Below are positions 23,754-32,889 of a stretch of 64,000 bases of DNA, in pieces. Within the stretch, counting starts at the first letter, position 1; every line of letters starts with the position of its first letter. Source of the stretch: JBAXPV01 sp037132075 (GTDB taxonomy: Bacteria > Bacteroidota > Bacteroidia > Bacteroidales > CAIXZF01); assembly GCA_037132075.1 (NCBI GenBank), contig JBAXPV010000021.1:1-64000 (forward strand), read 5' to 3'. The notes beneath the pieces are model-generated. The model was not told the origin of the DNA. It made no database searches and saw only the letters and a program-made list of their open reading frames with translations. The position numbers and the translations under genes are program-made.

Positions 23754-26657
23754 TTAGTAGGCAAATACATCTTTCAATGAGAGATATTCAATCGGGCCAT
23801 ATTTTCCCAGTTCCTTGAGGTCGAGTTTGTCTTTCTTGCCAAGGACGAGGATCGTATAATTCTTTTGTTTCAGATTTTTGTCGGCAAAAGTCCTGAGACT
23901 GGCAAAATCCATTCCAGGAACCTGGTTGTAGACATCCTGACGAATATCGTGATCCAGTCCAAAACGACGTGAAGTTTCATAATTAAACAAAATACGTGAC
24001 TTTGTGATCCGCTCAGTCCTGATCTTGTTCAAGACGCCGTTTTTGGCATCCTGGAAGCTTTTTGGTGACTCAGGCATGCTGTTAAACAATCCGGTCATCG
24101 CTTTCATGGCCTCAGGAAGTTTGTCATTTTGGGTGCCTATGTAAGCAAATAACATATTACTGCGGTCGGGCCTGCTAGGCGTACGGTATCCTCCATAGGC
24201 GCTATAAGCAAGTGCCCTGGCTTCGCGAAGTTCCTGAAAAACGATACTGGCCATACTTCCACCGAAGTATTCGTTAAAAATACGAATCTCAGGAATCGCC
24301 TTTGGATCATATTTATCAGATTTTGACATCATGATAATCTCAACCTGCTTCATGTCATAATCCACGACATATACCTTCGTAGATGCATTATCAAGTTCAG
24401 AATATTTCTTTTCAGCAGGTAAGGTATTGGTTATGGCAGCTTTGTGCTCCAGTGGAAGTACTGTAAGCAAGGTATTCTCAGGAATTGAACCATAAAAAAG
24501 GATACGATGCGGATAGCTTTCCAGCGTCTTGACAATTTGAATCAACTCACCAGGCTTCAGGGCTTTCAGTTGCTCCTCAGATAAGATATTCGTAAAAGGG
24601 GAACTGTTTCCGAATTCACCATAATTGTACAAAGCACTCCAAAGGATGGTATTTTTATTCAGTTTATCATCAGTGCGTTGTTTGAGAATATCGGATACCA
24701 TGTTATTAAGCGCTTCTGTATTTTCCTTGGGGTCATTCAAGAGGCTCTCAAATAACTTCAGGCCTTTGTCGAAATTCTCGCTCAGGCCGCTCAGACTCAC
24801 CCATACCTGGTCTTCGTTGGTGTTGACATTCAAAGAGCAGCCAGTTTTATATAGCTCTTGCTGAAACTCAGCGGGGCTTAACTTAGAAGTACCCAGGAAT
24901 TTCAGATAATCCAGTGCAATTTCCAGTTTGGGATTGTGATTCGTACCCATCTCGAATTTGTAATAGAGGTCGAAAGTTTTATTTTCGGTATTCTCTTTGT
25001 ACAAAACCGGGGTATTGTTAGCGAGTTTCAATGTCTTGATATCTTTTGCATAATCAATAAACACAGGTTGAATGTCAAGTGGCTTCCTGGCGCTGATGTC
25101 TTTTACAAAAGCACTGGTCTCTTCCCTGTTAACCTCAACCGGCGTGATCACTGGCTTGCTGACTTTCTGAACGCTGTTGTCAACACCTGTTTTTTTATAG
25201 ATCGCTACATAATTGTTGTTGAAATTTAAACGGGCAAACCGCATCAGGTCAGCTTTTGTAATTTTAGAGAGACGGTCAATTTCTGTCACTGATTTCTCCC
25301 AGGACTGCCTGGTAACAAAGGCATCCACCATGGTCATACAACGACTCATATTGCTTTCATCGCGCTTTACCTCATTGAGTTTGAGGTCATTGATTATGGC
25401 ACCTAAGAGCCAATCCGGATAATCACCCTTTTTCAATTTCTCAACCTGACCCAGCAGAAGGTCACGGGTTTCTTCCAAAGTCTGGCCTTCTTTTGATTTT
25501 GCCTGAAGAATCCAGGTGCTATAGTCTTTCAATGAATAATTGAAGCTACTGGCCTCAAGCACTTTCTGGGCCTGGAGCAGGTTAAGGTCGATCAGGCCGG
25601 CTGTGCCATTGTTCATGATCATATTTGTCAGCTTCAGCAAGTCGGCATCAGGAGTATCAATACCACCCAACCGAAATCCAATGGTTAGTGAAGCCGCATC
25701 TGGCCCTAAAACAGTTTTTTCTATCGGTTTTGTGATAGGATCTTCCACGGGTGGAACATAATCTTTCAATTCGAGAGATTTGTAGGAACCCCAGACTTTG
25801 TCGATCAGTACAATGACCTTATCCGGATCGAAGTCACCGGAAAGACAGATTGCCATGTTATTCGGGACATACCTTCTCTTAAAATACTGTTTCAGGGAAA
25901 TCAGTGACGGATTCTTCAGATCTTCAATAGTTCCAATGGTTGTCTGTGTGCCATAAGTATGTTTCTGGAAGAGTTCAGCAAAGAGCAACTCCCAAACTTT
26001 ATCATCATCATTGTCCAGGGAAATATTTTTCTCTTCATATACAGCTTCTAGTTCTGTATGAAAAAGGCGGAAAACTGGATTTCTGAATCGTTCTGACTCA
26101 ACGGCAAGCCATGTCTCAACCTGGTTTGCAGGGATCTCATTAATATAAACTGTTTGTTCAAATGAGGTAAAAGCGTTGGTACCTTTGGCACCCATTACGC
26201 TGAGCATTTTGTCATATTCATTGGCGATTGCGGCTTTTGCAGCCACGCCAGATACGCTGTCAATGATATGGTAGATTGCTTTTCTCTTGTTGGTATCCTT
26301 GTATGATCTGTAAACCTCAAAAAGGCTATCGATTTTCGCCAATTCCGGACCTTCTTTTAAGAAATCCCTGGAACCAAATTTATCAGTTCCTTTAAAGAGC
26401 ATATGCTCCAGGTAATGTGACAAACCGGTATTGTCATGAGGGTCATTTTTTGAACCTGTCCGCACTGCAATCGCAGTTTGGATGCGGGGGGCGTCTTTAT
26501 AAACTGAAAGATAAACTGTCAATCCATTGGGAAGCGTGTAGATCCGGGCATGCATCGGATCATTGGGGATAGCGGTGAAATTGTAAGTCTTTTGGGCCTG
26601 AGCCATTGTGGCAAAGAGAAGACAAAGGATTAGTAGTAGGTTTTTTGTTTTCATCAT
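23754..26657 (-). CDS. M16 family zinc metallopeptidase (tandem-domain)
   Basis: A 967-residue exported insulinase/pitrilysin-type protease from the ATG at 26655-26657, with signal peptide MMKTKNLLLILCLLFATMAQ. The inverted zinc motif HYLEH is at residues 81-85 with the distal Glu expected in the VYEEKNISLDNDDD region about 75-80 residues later. A second, inactive M16-type half follows (about 500-960), as usual for single-chain members. It probably degrades peptides in the periplasm. It starts 22 nt after ftcd and is followed within 6 nt by aspA. Confidence 0.92.
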   Translation of the reverse strand: MMKTKNLLLILCLLFATMAQAQKTYNFTAIPNDPMHARIYTLPNGLTVYLSVYKDAPRIQTAIAVRTGSKNDPHDNTGLSHYLEHMLFKGTDKFGSRDFLKEGPELAKIDSLFEVYRSYKDTNKRKAIYHIIDSVSGVAAKAAIANEYDKMLSVMGAKGTNAFTSFEQTVYINEIPANQVETWLAVESERFRNPVFRLFHTELEAVYEEKNISLDNDDDKVWELLFAELFQKHTYGTQTTIGTIEDLKNPSLISLKQYFKRRYVPNNMAICLSGDFDPDKVIVLIDKVWGSYKSLELKDYVPPVEDPITKPIEKTVLGPDAASLTIGFRLGGIDTPDADLLKLTNMIMNNGTAGLIDLNLLQAQKVLEASSFNYSLKDYSTWILQAKSKEGQTLEETRDLLLGQVEKLKKGDYPDWLLGAIINDLKLNEVKRDESNMSRCMTMVDAFVTRQSWEKSVTEIDRLSKITKADLMRFARLNFNNNYVAIYKKTGVDNSVQKVSKPVITPVEVNREETSAFVKDISARKPLDIQPVFIDYAKDIKTLKLANNTPVLYKENTENKTFDLYYKFEMGTNHNPKLEIALDYLKFLGTSKLSPAEFQQELYKTGCSLNVNTNEDQVWVSLSGLSENFDKGLKLFESLLNDPKENTEALNNMVSDILKQRTDDKLNKNTILWSALYNYGEFGNSSPFTNILSEEQLKALKPGELIQIVKTLESYPHRILFYGSIPENTLLTVLPLEHKAAITNTLPAEKKYSELDNASTKVYVVDYDMKQVEIIMMSKSDKYDPKAIPEIRIFNEYFGGSMASIVFQELREARALAYSAYGGYRTPSRPDRSNMLFAYIGTQNDKLPEAMKAMTGLFNSMPESPKSFQDAKNGVLNKIRTERITKSRILFNYETSRRFGLDHDIRQDVYNQVPGMDFASLRTFADKNLKQKNYTILVLGKKDKLDLKELGKYGPIEYLSLKDVFAY

Positions 26658-26679
26658 GTTTATTATCAAAATGTGCTAA

Positions 26680-28371
26680 TTAATTATGAGATATCTTAGA
26701 ATTGACTACTGCAAGAATTTCAGCTTCCAAAGCCTGGCTTTGAAGCTCAAGAGCACTTCCGTCATCAAGTATTTTTTGGATAAAAGCCTTATCATCAAGC
26801 CCTCCGGCATTGATCTTAACGTTGAGATAGGCGCCCATTACTGCGGATCGCGCGCAAAGAGCGCCAACGCCGGCATCAGAGGCGCTGTTAGGATTACCAG
26901 ATTCTGCCATTGCCTTGATCACTACAAAACTCTCGAATGACTTCTTCATGACCCGGAATGGAATCTCTATGGCATATTTCGTGGCGGCCTGCATGGCATC
27001 ATGACGAGCGGTTTTTTCTTCGGCAGTGCCTTTAGGTAAACCGATGGCATCCATGATGTGATTAAAAGCACGGGTGTCTTCATCGATCAGGAAAAGCAGC
27101 TCATCTTTGATTTGCTGACCTTTTTCAGCCCATCCTGAAAACTCTTCCCATCGCTCGTCCCAGCCTGCTTTGTGAGAACTGAGATTGGCAACCATAGTCG
27201 CAAGGCTGACACCCAAAGCGCCTAAAGTTGCAGCAACAGAGCCTCCGCCGGGAGCTGGGGATTCTGAGGCAGTTTCATTGGCAAAGCCAGCGATGCTCAA
27301 ATCAACGAGTTTTTTTTCATTGTGGTCCTCAAGGAGATATTCAATAATCTTCTCCCTGGGGTTAAAGGGCTTCAGGTCATCAAGACCTAATGACTTCACG
27401 GCAATTTTTATAATCTCTTCTTCAGAAATCCCAAGAGAACGTTGTTGTTTCTGCAGAAAATACTTCCCTGCATCCAGGAGTGACTTTTTGGGAATTAAAC
27501 CAACCAACTCAGAACCTGTAACCCTGAGTCCTCGGTCCATGGCTTTTTTTGAGGCTTCTTCAAAAGCAACATGAACAGGGGTGATACTAATATTCGTAAG
27601 GTTAATAGAGATCTGAGCGATACCATATTCTTCTATATACCACCCAATCGCTTTACATGCTTTTAAGGCACCCGGAGTCCACACCTCCTGACCATTTTCA
27701 TCTTTTTTTAATTTACCGGTGAAGGGATTCCCGTCCCTTACGGGTCTACCTTTTTCGCGAATGTCAAAAGCGATGGCATTGGCTCTGCGCGTTGATGTAG
27801 TATTCAGGTTAACGTTATAGGCAACGAGGAAGTCGCGGGCTCCCACTGCCGTAGCACCGGCTGTTGCGTTAAAAACCGTTGGGCCGAAATCTGGTTTCCA
27901 ATGTGGATTCTTTAACTTCTCCGGAAGACCTTCATATTCGCCTGATCTGCAGTTTGCGAGATTGCGGCGTTCTGCAGTAAAGGCAGCATTTTCATAACAA
28001 TATACGGGGATACTGAGTTCTTCACCTATCCTTTTTGCCAGCCGACGGGCGAATTCAGCTGTTTCTTCCATGCTGATTCCCGCGATGGGGATTAAAGGAC
28101 AAACATCAGTGGCTCCGAAACGTGGGTGTTCACCCTTATGATTGCGCATGTCGATAAGCTCAGATGCCTTTTTTACACAGCGAAATGCAGCTTCAATCAC
28201 GGCTTCCGGGTCACCGACAAAAGTAACGACAGTACGGTTCGTGGCTTTACCGGGATCAACATCCAAAAGCTTCACACCTTCAACGGCTTCAGCGACATCA
28301 GTAATTTGACGAATGAGTGCCATATCACGGCCTTCACTAAAGTTTGGAACACACTCTATTATAGGTTTCAT
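26680..28371 (-). CDS. ftcD: Bifunctional glutamate formimidoyltransferase / formimidoyl-THF cyclodeaminase
   Basis: A 563-residue fusion. Residues 1-330 are the formiminotransferase (KPIIECVPNFSEGRD at the start; NHKGEHPRFGATD). Residues about 355-563 are the cyclodeaminase/cyclohydrolase domain (ESPAPGGGSVAATLGALG). It ends histidine degradation: the formimino group goes from formiminoglutamate to tetrahydrofolate, then is cyclised to methenyl-THF with release of ammonia. HutI is encoded at 44.6-45.9 kb; hutH and hutU are absent here. It is first in the ftcD-M16-aspA-hydF-SDR run. Confidence 0.94.
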   Translation of the reverse strand: MKPIIECVPNFSEGRDMALIRQITDVAEAVEGVKLLDVDPGKATNRTVVTFVGDPEAVIEAAFRCVKKASELIDMRNHKGEHPRFGATDVCPLIPIAGISMEETAEFARRLAKRIGEELSIPVYCYENAAFTAERRNLANCRSGEYEGLPEKLKNPHWKPDFGPTVFNATAGATAVGARDFLVAYNVNLNTTSTRRANAIAFDIREKGRPVRDGNPFTGKLKKDENGQEVWTPGALKACKAIGWYIEEYGIAQISINLTNISITPVHVAFEEASKKAMDRGLRVTGSELVGLIPKKSLLDAGKYFLQKQQRSLGISEEEIIKIAVKSLGLDDLKPFNPREKIIEYLLEDHNEKKLVDLSIAGFANETASESPAPGGGSVAATLGALGVSLATMVANLSSHKAGWDERWEEFSGWAEKGQQIKDELLFLIDEDTRAFNHIMDAIGLPKGTAEEKTARHDAMQAATKYAIEIPFRVMKKSFESFVVIKAMAESGNPNSASDAGVGALCARSAVMGAYLNVKINAGGLDDKAFIQKILDDGSALELQSQALEAEILAVVNSKISHN

Positions 28372-28396
28372 GAGTATAAATAGTTTGATAAGTCGG

Positions 28397-28404
28397 CAAA
28401 GGTA
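28397..28404 (-). promoter_or_regulatory. -7 promoter element of ftcD
   Basis: The minus strand reads TACCTTTG, an exact TAnnTTTG match, 26 nt upstream of the ftcD ATG. As downstream gaps are under 25 nt, it may drive the whole run to the SDR gene. Confidence 0.45.
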
Positions 28405-28600
28405 ATAAGATATTGCTCATGAAGAATTGTTCGCTTCAAATCACAAAGCAAGTTTTACAGTTTGGGATAATTCGCAAATTATTATTTCCAGATTAAACCT
28501 TCCCCGGCCTTTCATGTCAAAACACCATATTTCTGATCAACAAATATTGGCAATACACATTAAAAGCTGGCATTTGCAGTTATAAACCTGAATCTCACTT

Positions 28601-30241
28601 ATGAAAAAATACGCAACATTATTTTTCTTTCTGTTTGTTTCAGCACTATGTAATGCCCAACCTACCGTTGGACTTCAACAATACGATATCCCTAATGCAG
28701 ACGGGTACCTTCTTTTTTCTCCCATGCAAAGTCATAAGACATTCCTTATCGACAAATGTGGCAGAAAAATAAACGAATGGACGAGTCAATACAACCCGGG
28801 ACTCGGATGCAGTCTACTTGATCACGGAATTTTACTCCGTACAGGCTCTGACTCATTAAACAATACGTTTGGCGTTGTTGGAGGGATTATTGAAGAAAGA
28901 GAATGGAATAATAACCTTATCTGGCAATACAAAATCTCCAGTACTTTAGAATGCCAGCATCATGATGTTTTGCAGTTACCAAACGGTAATATTTTAGCCA
29001 TTGTTTGGGAACTTAAAACGAAACCACAAGCAGTATCACAGGGCAGAAACCCTTCCTTAACGAGCACGGTAGTATGGAGTGAGAAAGTCGTAGAAATAAA
29101 ACCTACAGGAATTAATACCGGTAATGTTGTTTGGGAATGGCATTTATGGGACCATTTGGGCCAGGAATATGATGCCACAAAGCCTAATTTTCTGATGATA
29201 AGAGAGCATCCTGAGCTCGTGAACATCAACCAATTTGCGGGCCCGAACAAACCCGACTGGATTCACATGAACTCTCTGGATTACAACCCTTTAACTGACC
29301 AGATCCTCATGAGTGCGCATGCCTTCCAGGAAATCTGGATTATCGACCACAGCACAACAACGGCTGAAGCTGCCAGTCATAGTGGCGGAATCAGCGGCAA
29401 TGGTGGCGACCTCCTGTATCGCTGGGGAAATCCACAGTGCTACAACCGCGGCACGGCAGTTAATAAAAAATTCTGGGGCCAGCATAACGCACAATGGATA
29501 AAACCGGGCTACCCAAATGCCGGAAAGATCATCGTTTTTAACAATGGCACCAACCGCACACCCGTCCCCTACTCAACTATTGACATCATTGATCCACCCA
29601 TGGATGCAAGCTTTCATTATTCCATTGACACGGTTAATGCATTTATGCCAGACACTGTTTATTGGAATTATACGGCAAGCATTCCAACAGATTTTTATTC
29701 ACCAAACATCTCTGGCGTAACAGCTGTCAACAATGGTTCTTTTGTTATTTGTGAAGGCTCTACAGGGCGTTTCTTCGAAATAAACCAAAACAAGCAGATT
29801 ATCTGGCAGTATACCAATCCCTATGGTCTTTATGGACCTACTACACAGTATTCGCAACCCCAACAAAACAATGTATTTCGCGCTCCTTATTATACCCCAA
29901 GCTATTCAGGATTTATTGGGCTTACACTTACACCTGGCTCACCAATTGAACTGAACCCTATCTCTCCTTCAATATGCGATTCATTGAATGTTGGTATTGA
30001 CCAAGCCCTAAATGATAATGTAATTTTTATTTACCCTAATCCTACAAGTGGAATTCTGAACTTCAATATTCCAGGTGGAAAGTATGTATCCCGCCTGGAG
30101 TTATATAATATCTATGGTCAAATTATCATGGCTGAAGAAAACCGCCAAACACTTGACATGAGTGCTTTACCGAAGGGCATTTATCTATTGAGATACGAAA
30201 ATTGTCATCATCTATATTCAAAGAAAATAATCAAAGTATAA
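28601..30241 (+). CDS. Arylsulfotransferase-fold secreted protein with T9SS sorting domain
   Basis: A 546-residue exported protein with signal peptide (about 1-20, ALCNAQ). Residues about 40-440 resemble the arylsulfotransferase (ASST) beta-propeller: FLIDKCGRKINEW, CQHHDVLQLPNGNILA, WIHMNSLDYNPLTDQILMSA and GSTGRFFEINQNKQIIWQYT. ASST enzymes transfer sulfate between phenols, but many Bacteroidota relatives have no tested activity. Residues about 470-546 are the type A sorting domain (FIYPNPTSG ... KIIKV), so export by T9SS is predicted. Catalysis is unproven. Confidence 0.8.
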   Translation: MKKYATLFFFLFVSALCNAQPTVGLQQYDIPNADGYLLFSPMQSHKTFLIDKCGRKINEWTSQYNPGLGCSLLDHGILLRTGSDSLNNTFGVVGGIIEEREWNNNLIWQYKISSTLECQHHDVLQLPNGNILAIVWELKTKPQAVSQGRNPSLTSTVVWSEKVVEIKPTGINTGNVVWEWHLWDHLGQEYDATKPNFLMIREHPELVNINQFAGPNKPDWIHMNSLDYNPLTDQILMSAHAFQEIWIIDHSTTTAEAASHSGGISGNGGDLLYRWGNPQCYNRGTAVNKKFWGQHNAQWIKPGYPNAGKIIVFNNGTNRTPVPYSTIDIIDPPMDASFHYSIDTVNAFMPDTVYWNYTASIPTDFYSPNISGVTAVNNGSFVICEGSTGRFFEINQNKQIIWQYTNPYGLYGPTTQYSQPQQNNVFRAPYYTPSYSGFIGLTLTPGSPIELNPISPSICDSLNVGIDQALNDNVIFIYPNPTSGILNFNIPGGKYVSRLELYNIYGQIIMAEENRQTLDMSALPKGIYLLRYENCHHLYSKKIIKV

Positions 30242-30272
30242 CAAAACAAGACTCCTACAGGAAAAAATAATA

Positions 30273-30479
30273 TAACACGGAATTGCACTGAAGTATGGCA
30301 CAGAGTTTATAAAATGAACCTTAAATGACTCTACCCTACGCTAGTCAAAACCCGAATACAGGCGAAAAAATAATGAATAAGCACATTAAAAGATTTTAAT
30401 CTTTAATTCCGCCCTTAAGCATGTGAGTTTAGTTTTCATAAACTAACTTTGTGCCGCACTTCAGTGCAAAACCGTGTTA
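30273..30479. mobile_element. MITE-like element with 34-nt terminal inverted repeats
   Basis: The left end TAACACGGAATTGCACTGAA (continuing GTATGGCACAGAGTT) and the reverse complement of the right end, TAACACGGTTTTGCACTGAA (continuing GTGCGGCACAAAGTT), agree at about 29 of 34 positions. The outer TA on both sides may be a target duplication as in IS630/mariner-type insertions. The 207-bp interior is AT-rich and has no transposase frame. It fills most of the 250-nt gap before the YncE-like gene and supplies that gene's -7 box. Confidence 0.65.
30444..30451 (+). promoter_or_regulatory. -7 promoter element of the YncE-like gene inside the MITE end
   Basis: TAACTTTG matches TAnnTTTG exactly, 40 nt before the ATG at 30492, and lies within the right inverted repeat of the element at 30273-30479. 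Confidence 0.4.
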
Positions 30480-30491
30480 AATTTTCAACCT

Positions 30492-31520
30492 ATGAAAGTA
30501 AACTATTTATTGATTGTTTTACTGCTCGTCACAGGAAATTCTTTCGGGCAAAAAGCTTCCAGATTTAAAATATCAAACAAATTTCATGTTGAAGGGGATG
30601 GGTCCTGGGATTATCTAAGCATTGATGAAGCCACCAAATATCTCTATATTTCACATGGCACTCAGGTAAATGTTCTTGATGTTACTTCCGGGAAGTTTAT
30701 TGGCATTATCCCTGACACCAAAGGTGTACACGGAATTGCACTTGTCAGCAATTTAAATAAAGGGTTTATCAGCAATGGCAGAGACAGCTCGGTAACAGTC
30801 TTTGACACACGTGATTTAAAGGTGATAGAAAAAATCAGGATTAGCGGAAAAAATCCAGACGCGATTATATATGATCCTTTCAGTCAAAAGATCTTCACTT
30901 TTAACGGAAGAAGTGCCAATGCTACAGTCATCGATCCCAAATCCAACAAAGAAATCGGAACTATTCATTTTGAAGGAAAACCAGAGGCTGCAGTTAGCGA
31001 CGAAAATGGAAAAATCTATGTCAATATTGAAGATAAAAGCCTGATCAGTGTCATTGATGCTGTGAATATGAAAGTACTGCACAGCTGGCCATTAGCACCT
31101 GGAACAGAGCCCAGCGGTCTTGCTTTTGATAAAAAAACACAAAGATTATTTAGTGTCTGTGATAATAAATTAATGCTTGTCGTTGATGCACAAAACGGAA
31201 AAGTAATCACAACATTACTAATTGGAGAAAGAGTGGATGGCGCCGCCTTTGACCCTGAAAAAAAACTCATTTATAGCTCAAACGGCGAGGGAACACTAAC
31301 GGTGATTGCTGAAGAATCTGCAAATTCATATAAAGTTATTGAGACTTTGCCCACTCAAGTTGGTGCCCGCACGATTGCGCTTGATTACAAAACTCATAAA
31401 ATCTATCTTCCAACAGCGGAATATGGTCCTGCGCCTGAACCCACGAAAGAAAACCCACGTCCCAGGCCAACAATCAAACCAGGAACATTTACGATTCTGG
31501 AGATCGAACCTATTGAATAA
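30492..31520 (+). CDS. YncE-like periplasmic beta-propeller protein
   Basis: A 342-residue exported protein; the start at ATG 30492 (MKVNYLLIVLLLVTGNSFGQ) gives a good signal peptide, while the longer frame adds six residues from a GTG. The mature part is a seven-bladed YVTN-type propeller: YLYISHGTQVNVLDVTSGK, KGFISNGRDSSVTVFDTRDL, KIYVNIEDKSLISVIDAVNM and similar repeats. A Pro-rich stretch (about 318-330) precedes the last strand. Such proteins bind ligands or partners in the envelope. The gene is convergent with the RND efflux operon. Confidence 0.85.
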   Translation: MKVNYLLIVLLLVTGNSFGQKASRFKISNKFHVEGDGSWDYLSIDEATKYLYISHGTQVNVLDVTSGKFIGIIPDTKGVHGIALVSNLNKGFISNGRDSSVTVFDTRDLKVIEKIRISGKNPDAIIYDPFSQKIFTFNGRSANATVIDPKSNKEIGTIHFEGKPEAAVSDENGKIYVNIEDKSLISVIDAVNMKVLHSWPLAPGTEPSGLAFDKKTQRLFSVCDNKLMLVVDAQNGKVITTLLIGERVDGAAFDPEKKLIYSSNGEGTLTVIAEESANSYKVIETLPTQVGARTIALDYKTHKIYLPTAEYGPAPEPTKENPRPRPTIKPGTFTILEIEPIE

Positions 31521-31546
31521 AAGTTTTGCGTTAAACGACTACACAC

Positions 31547-31577
31547 AGAACTCGGCAAACGTAGTTTGCCGAGTTCT
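31547..31577. terminator. Bidirectional intrinsic terminator
   Basis: A perfect 14-bp stem, AGAACTCGGCAAAC and GTTTGCCGAGTTCT, around a GTA loop, followed by TATTATTTTATT on the plus strand. It lies between the convergent YncE-like and tolC-like genes and should end both transcripts. Confidence 0.85.
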
Positions 31578-31578
31578 A

Positions 31579-32889
31579 TTATTTTATTAAATCTCCGTTT
31601 AGCTTCATCAGTCCAACTTCTGCAGCTTTTGTCGTATACAGAGATGTGAGCAGTCGGCTAACAGCATCAAAATAGCTTTTTTGTGCCGTGATCAGATCCA
31701 ATGAACTTGTGGAACCCAGCTTATAGCTTTTCATGGCAACATCCAGATTTTCACGGGCATTACCGAGATTAAGCTTTTCAAGGGTAAACAACTCCTGTGC
31801 ATCCTGAAAAGTTTCATATGCAAACAGGAGATCAGACTGAACTTGCAGTGTAATATCACTATTCTCTAATCTTGAACCCAATGAATTTAACTTTGCATTT
31901 TCAAGCTGCGTTGTCAGCGTATGTCCTTCATAAATAGGAAACGACAGCGTAAATCCATAACTCAAGCCTAGATTTTTATTCAGCAATACCTGTCCAACCT
32001 GGTTTTCCGTTCTGGTATAATTATATCCTGAGTTAAACCCAAGCCTGGGAAACCTCAATGAATTCACTTCTTTAACACTCAAATCAGAAACTCTCATATT
32101 TTTTTGAGACATCATCAGGGAAGTATTCTGGCTTAGAATGGTTTTCTTCAGATCATTATAGGAAGGCTTATAAGTAATAAGGATAGTATCTTCTGTCTTC
32201 CATGTTTTCTCAACATCCATTGCCAGTAACTCATTCAGGTTTATCATGCTTTGCCGCAGCATGGTTTTCTGTCTGATAAGGCCAGATTGCTGTGCATTCA
32301 GATCAACTTTTGCCTGAAGATAATCTTGTTTGGATGAAGAACCCACATTGAATTTCTTTTCTGCAATTTTCATTCTTTCCACCGAAAGGTCGATCATTTC
32401 CTGAATTGCATCATACAATCGCTTTTGATAAACTATATTCTCATAGGCTAAAATGATCTTTGAGATCGTATTCTCCAGCTGGATTTTCACAGACAAGTCG
32501 CCAACATCTTCCAATTCTTGTAATTTTTGTCTGGTGGCAAACATTTTCATGCCATCAAACAAGGTCCAGTTCAAAGTCAAACCAACATTTTCTATGGTGG
32601 AAATTGCATTATTTTTCTTCATTTCTTCAGTACTGCTTGAATACTGAATATCTATATTGCTGTTGGAGGAGTTATAGGCCGCAACAGCGCTAACATTAGG
32701 CAGGAAACCCGCATTTCCAAGGGTATTTGTGTTTTTTGCAATTTCTGCAGATGTCTCTAAAATTTGAATGGAGAAATTATTTTTCACACCAATCTCCAAG
32801 GCTTTTTTCAGGCTAAGCATTTCTTCCTGGGCAAAAAGACATCCGTTAATGATGAGAATACCCATTAATATCAAAAAGATCTTCTTCAT
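31579..32889 (-). CDS. TolC family outer-membrane efflux protein
   Basis: A 436-residue outer-membrane factor with signal peptide (FLILMGILIINGCLFAQ) and two TolC-type repeats rich in long helices: LSLKKALEIGVKNNFSIQIL at the start and LNLGNARENLDVAMKSYKLG plus SSLDLITAQKSYFDA near the end. It forms the exit duct of a tripartite pump. Its ATG overlaps the RND gene stop by 4 nt (ATGA), showing translational coupling. Confidence 0.93.
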   Translation of the reverse strand: MKKIFLILMGILIINGCLFAQEEMLSLKKALEIGVKNNFSIQILETSAEIAKNTNTLGNAGFLPNVSAVAAYNSSNSNIDIQYSSSTEEMKKNNAISTIENVGLTLNWTLFDGMKMFATRQKLQELEDVGDLSVKIQLENTISKIILAYENIVYQKRLYDAIQEMIDLSVERMKIAEKKFNVGSSSKQDYLQAKVDLNAQQSGLIRQKTMLRQSMINLNELLAMDVEKTWKTEDTILITYKPSYNDLKKTILSQNTSLMMSQKNMRVSDLSVKEVNSLRFPRLGFNSGYNYTRTENQVGQVLLNKNLGLSYGFTLSFPIYEGHTLTTQLENAKLNSLGSRLENSDITLQVQSDLLFAYETFQDAQELFTLEKLNLGNARENLDVAMKSYKLGSTSSLDLITAQKSYFDAVSRLLTSLYTTKAAEVGLMKLNGDLIK

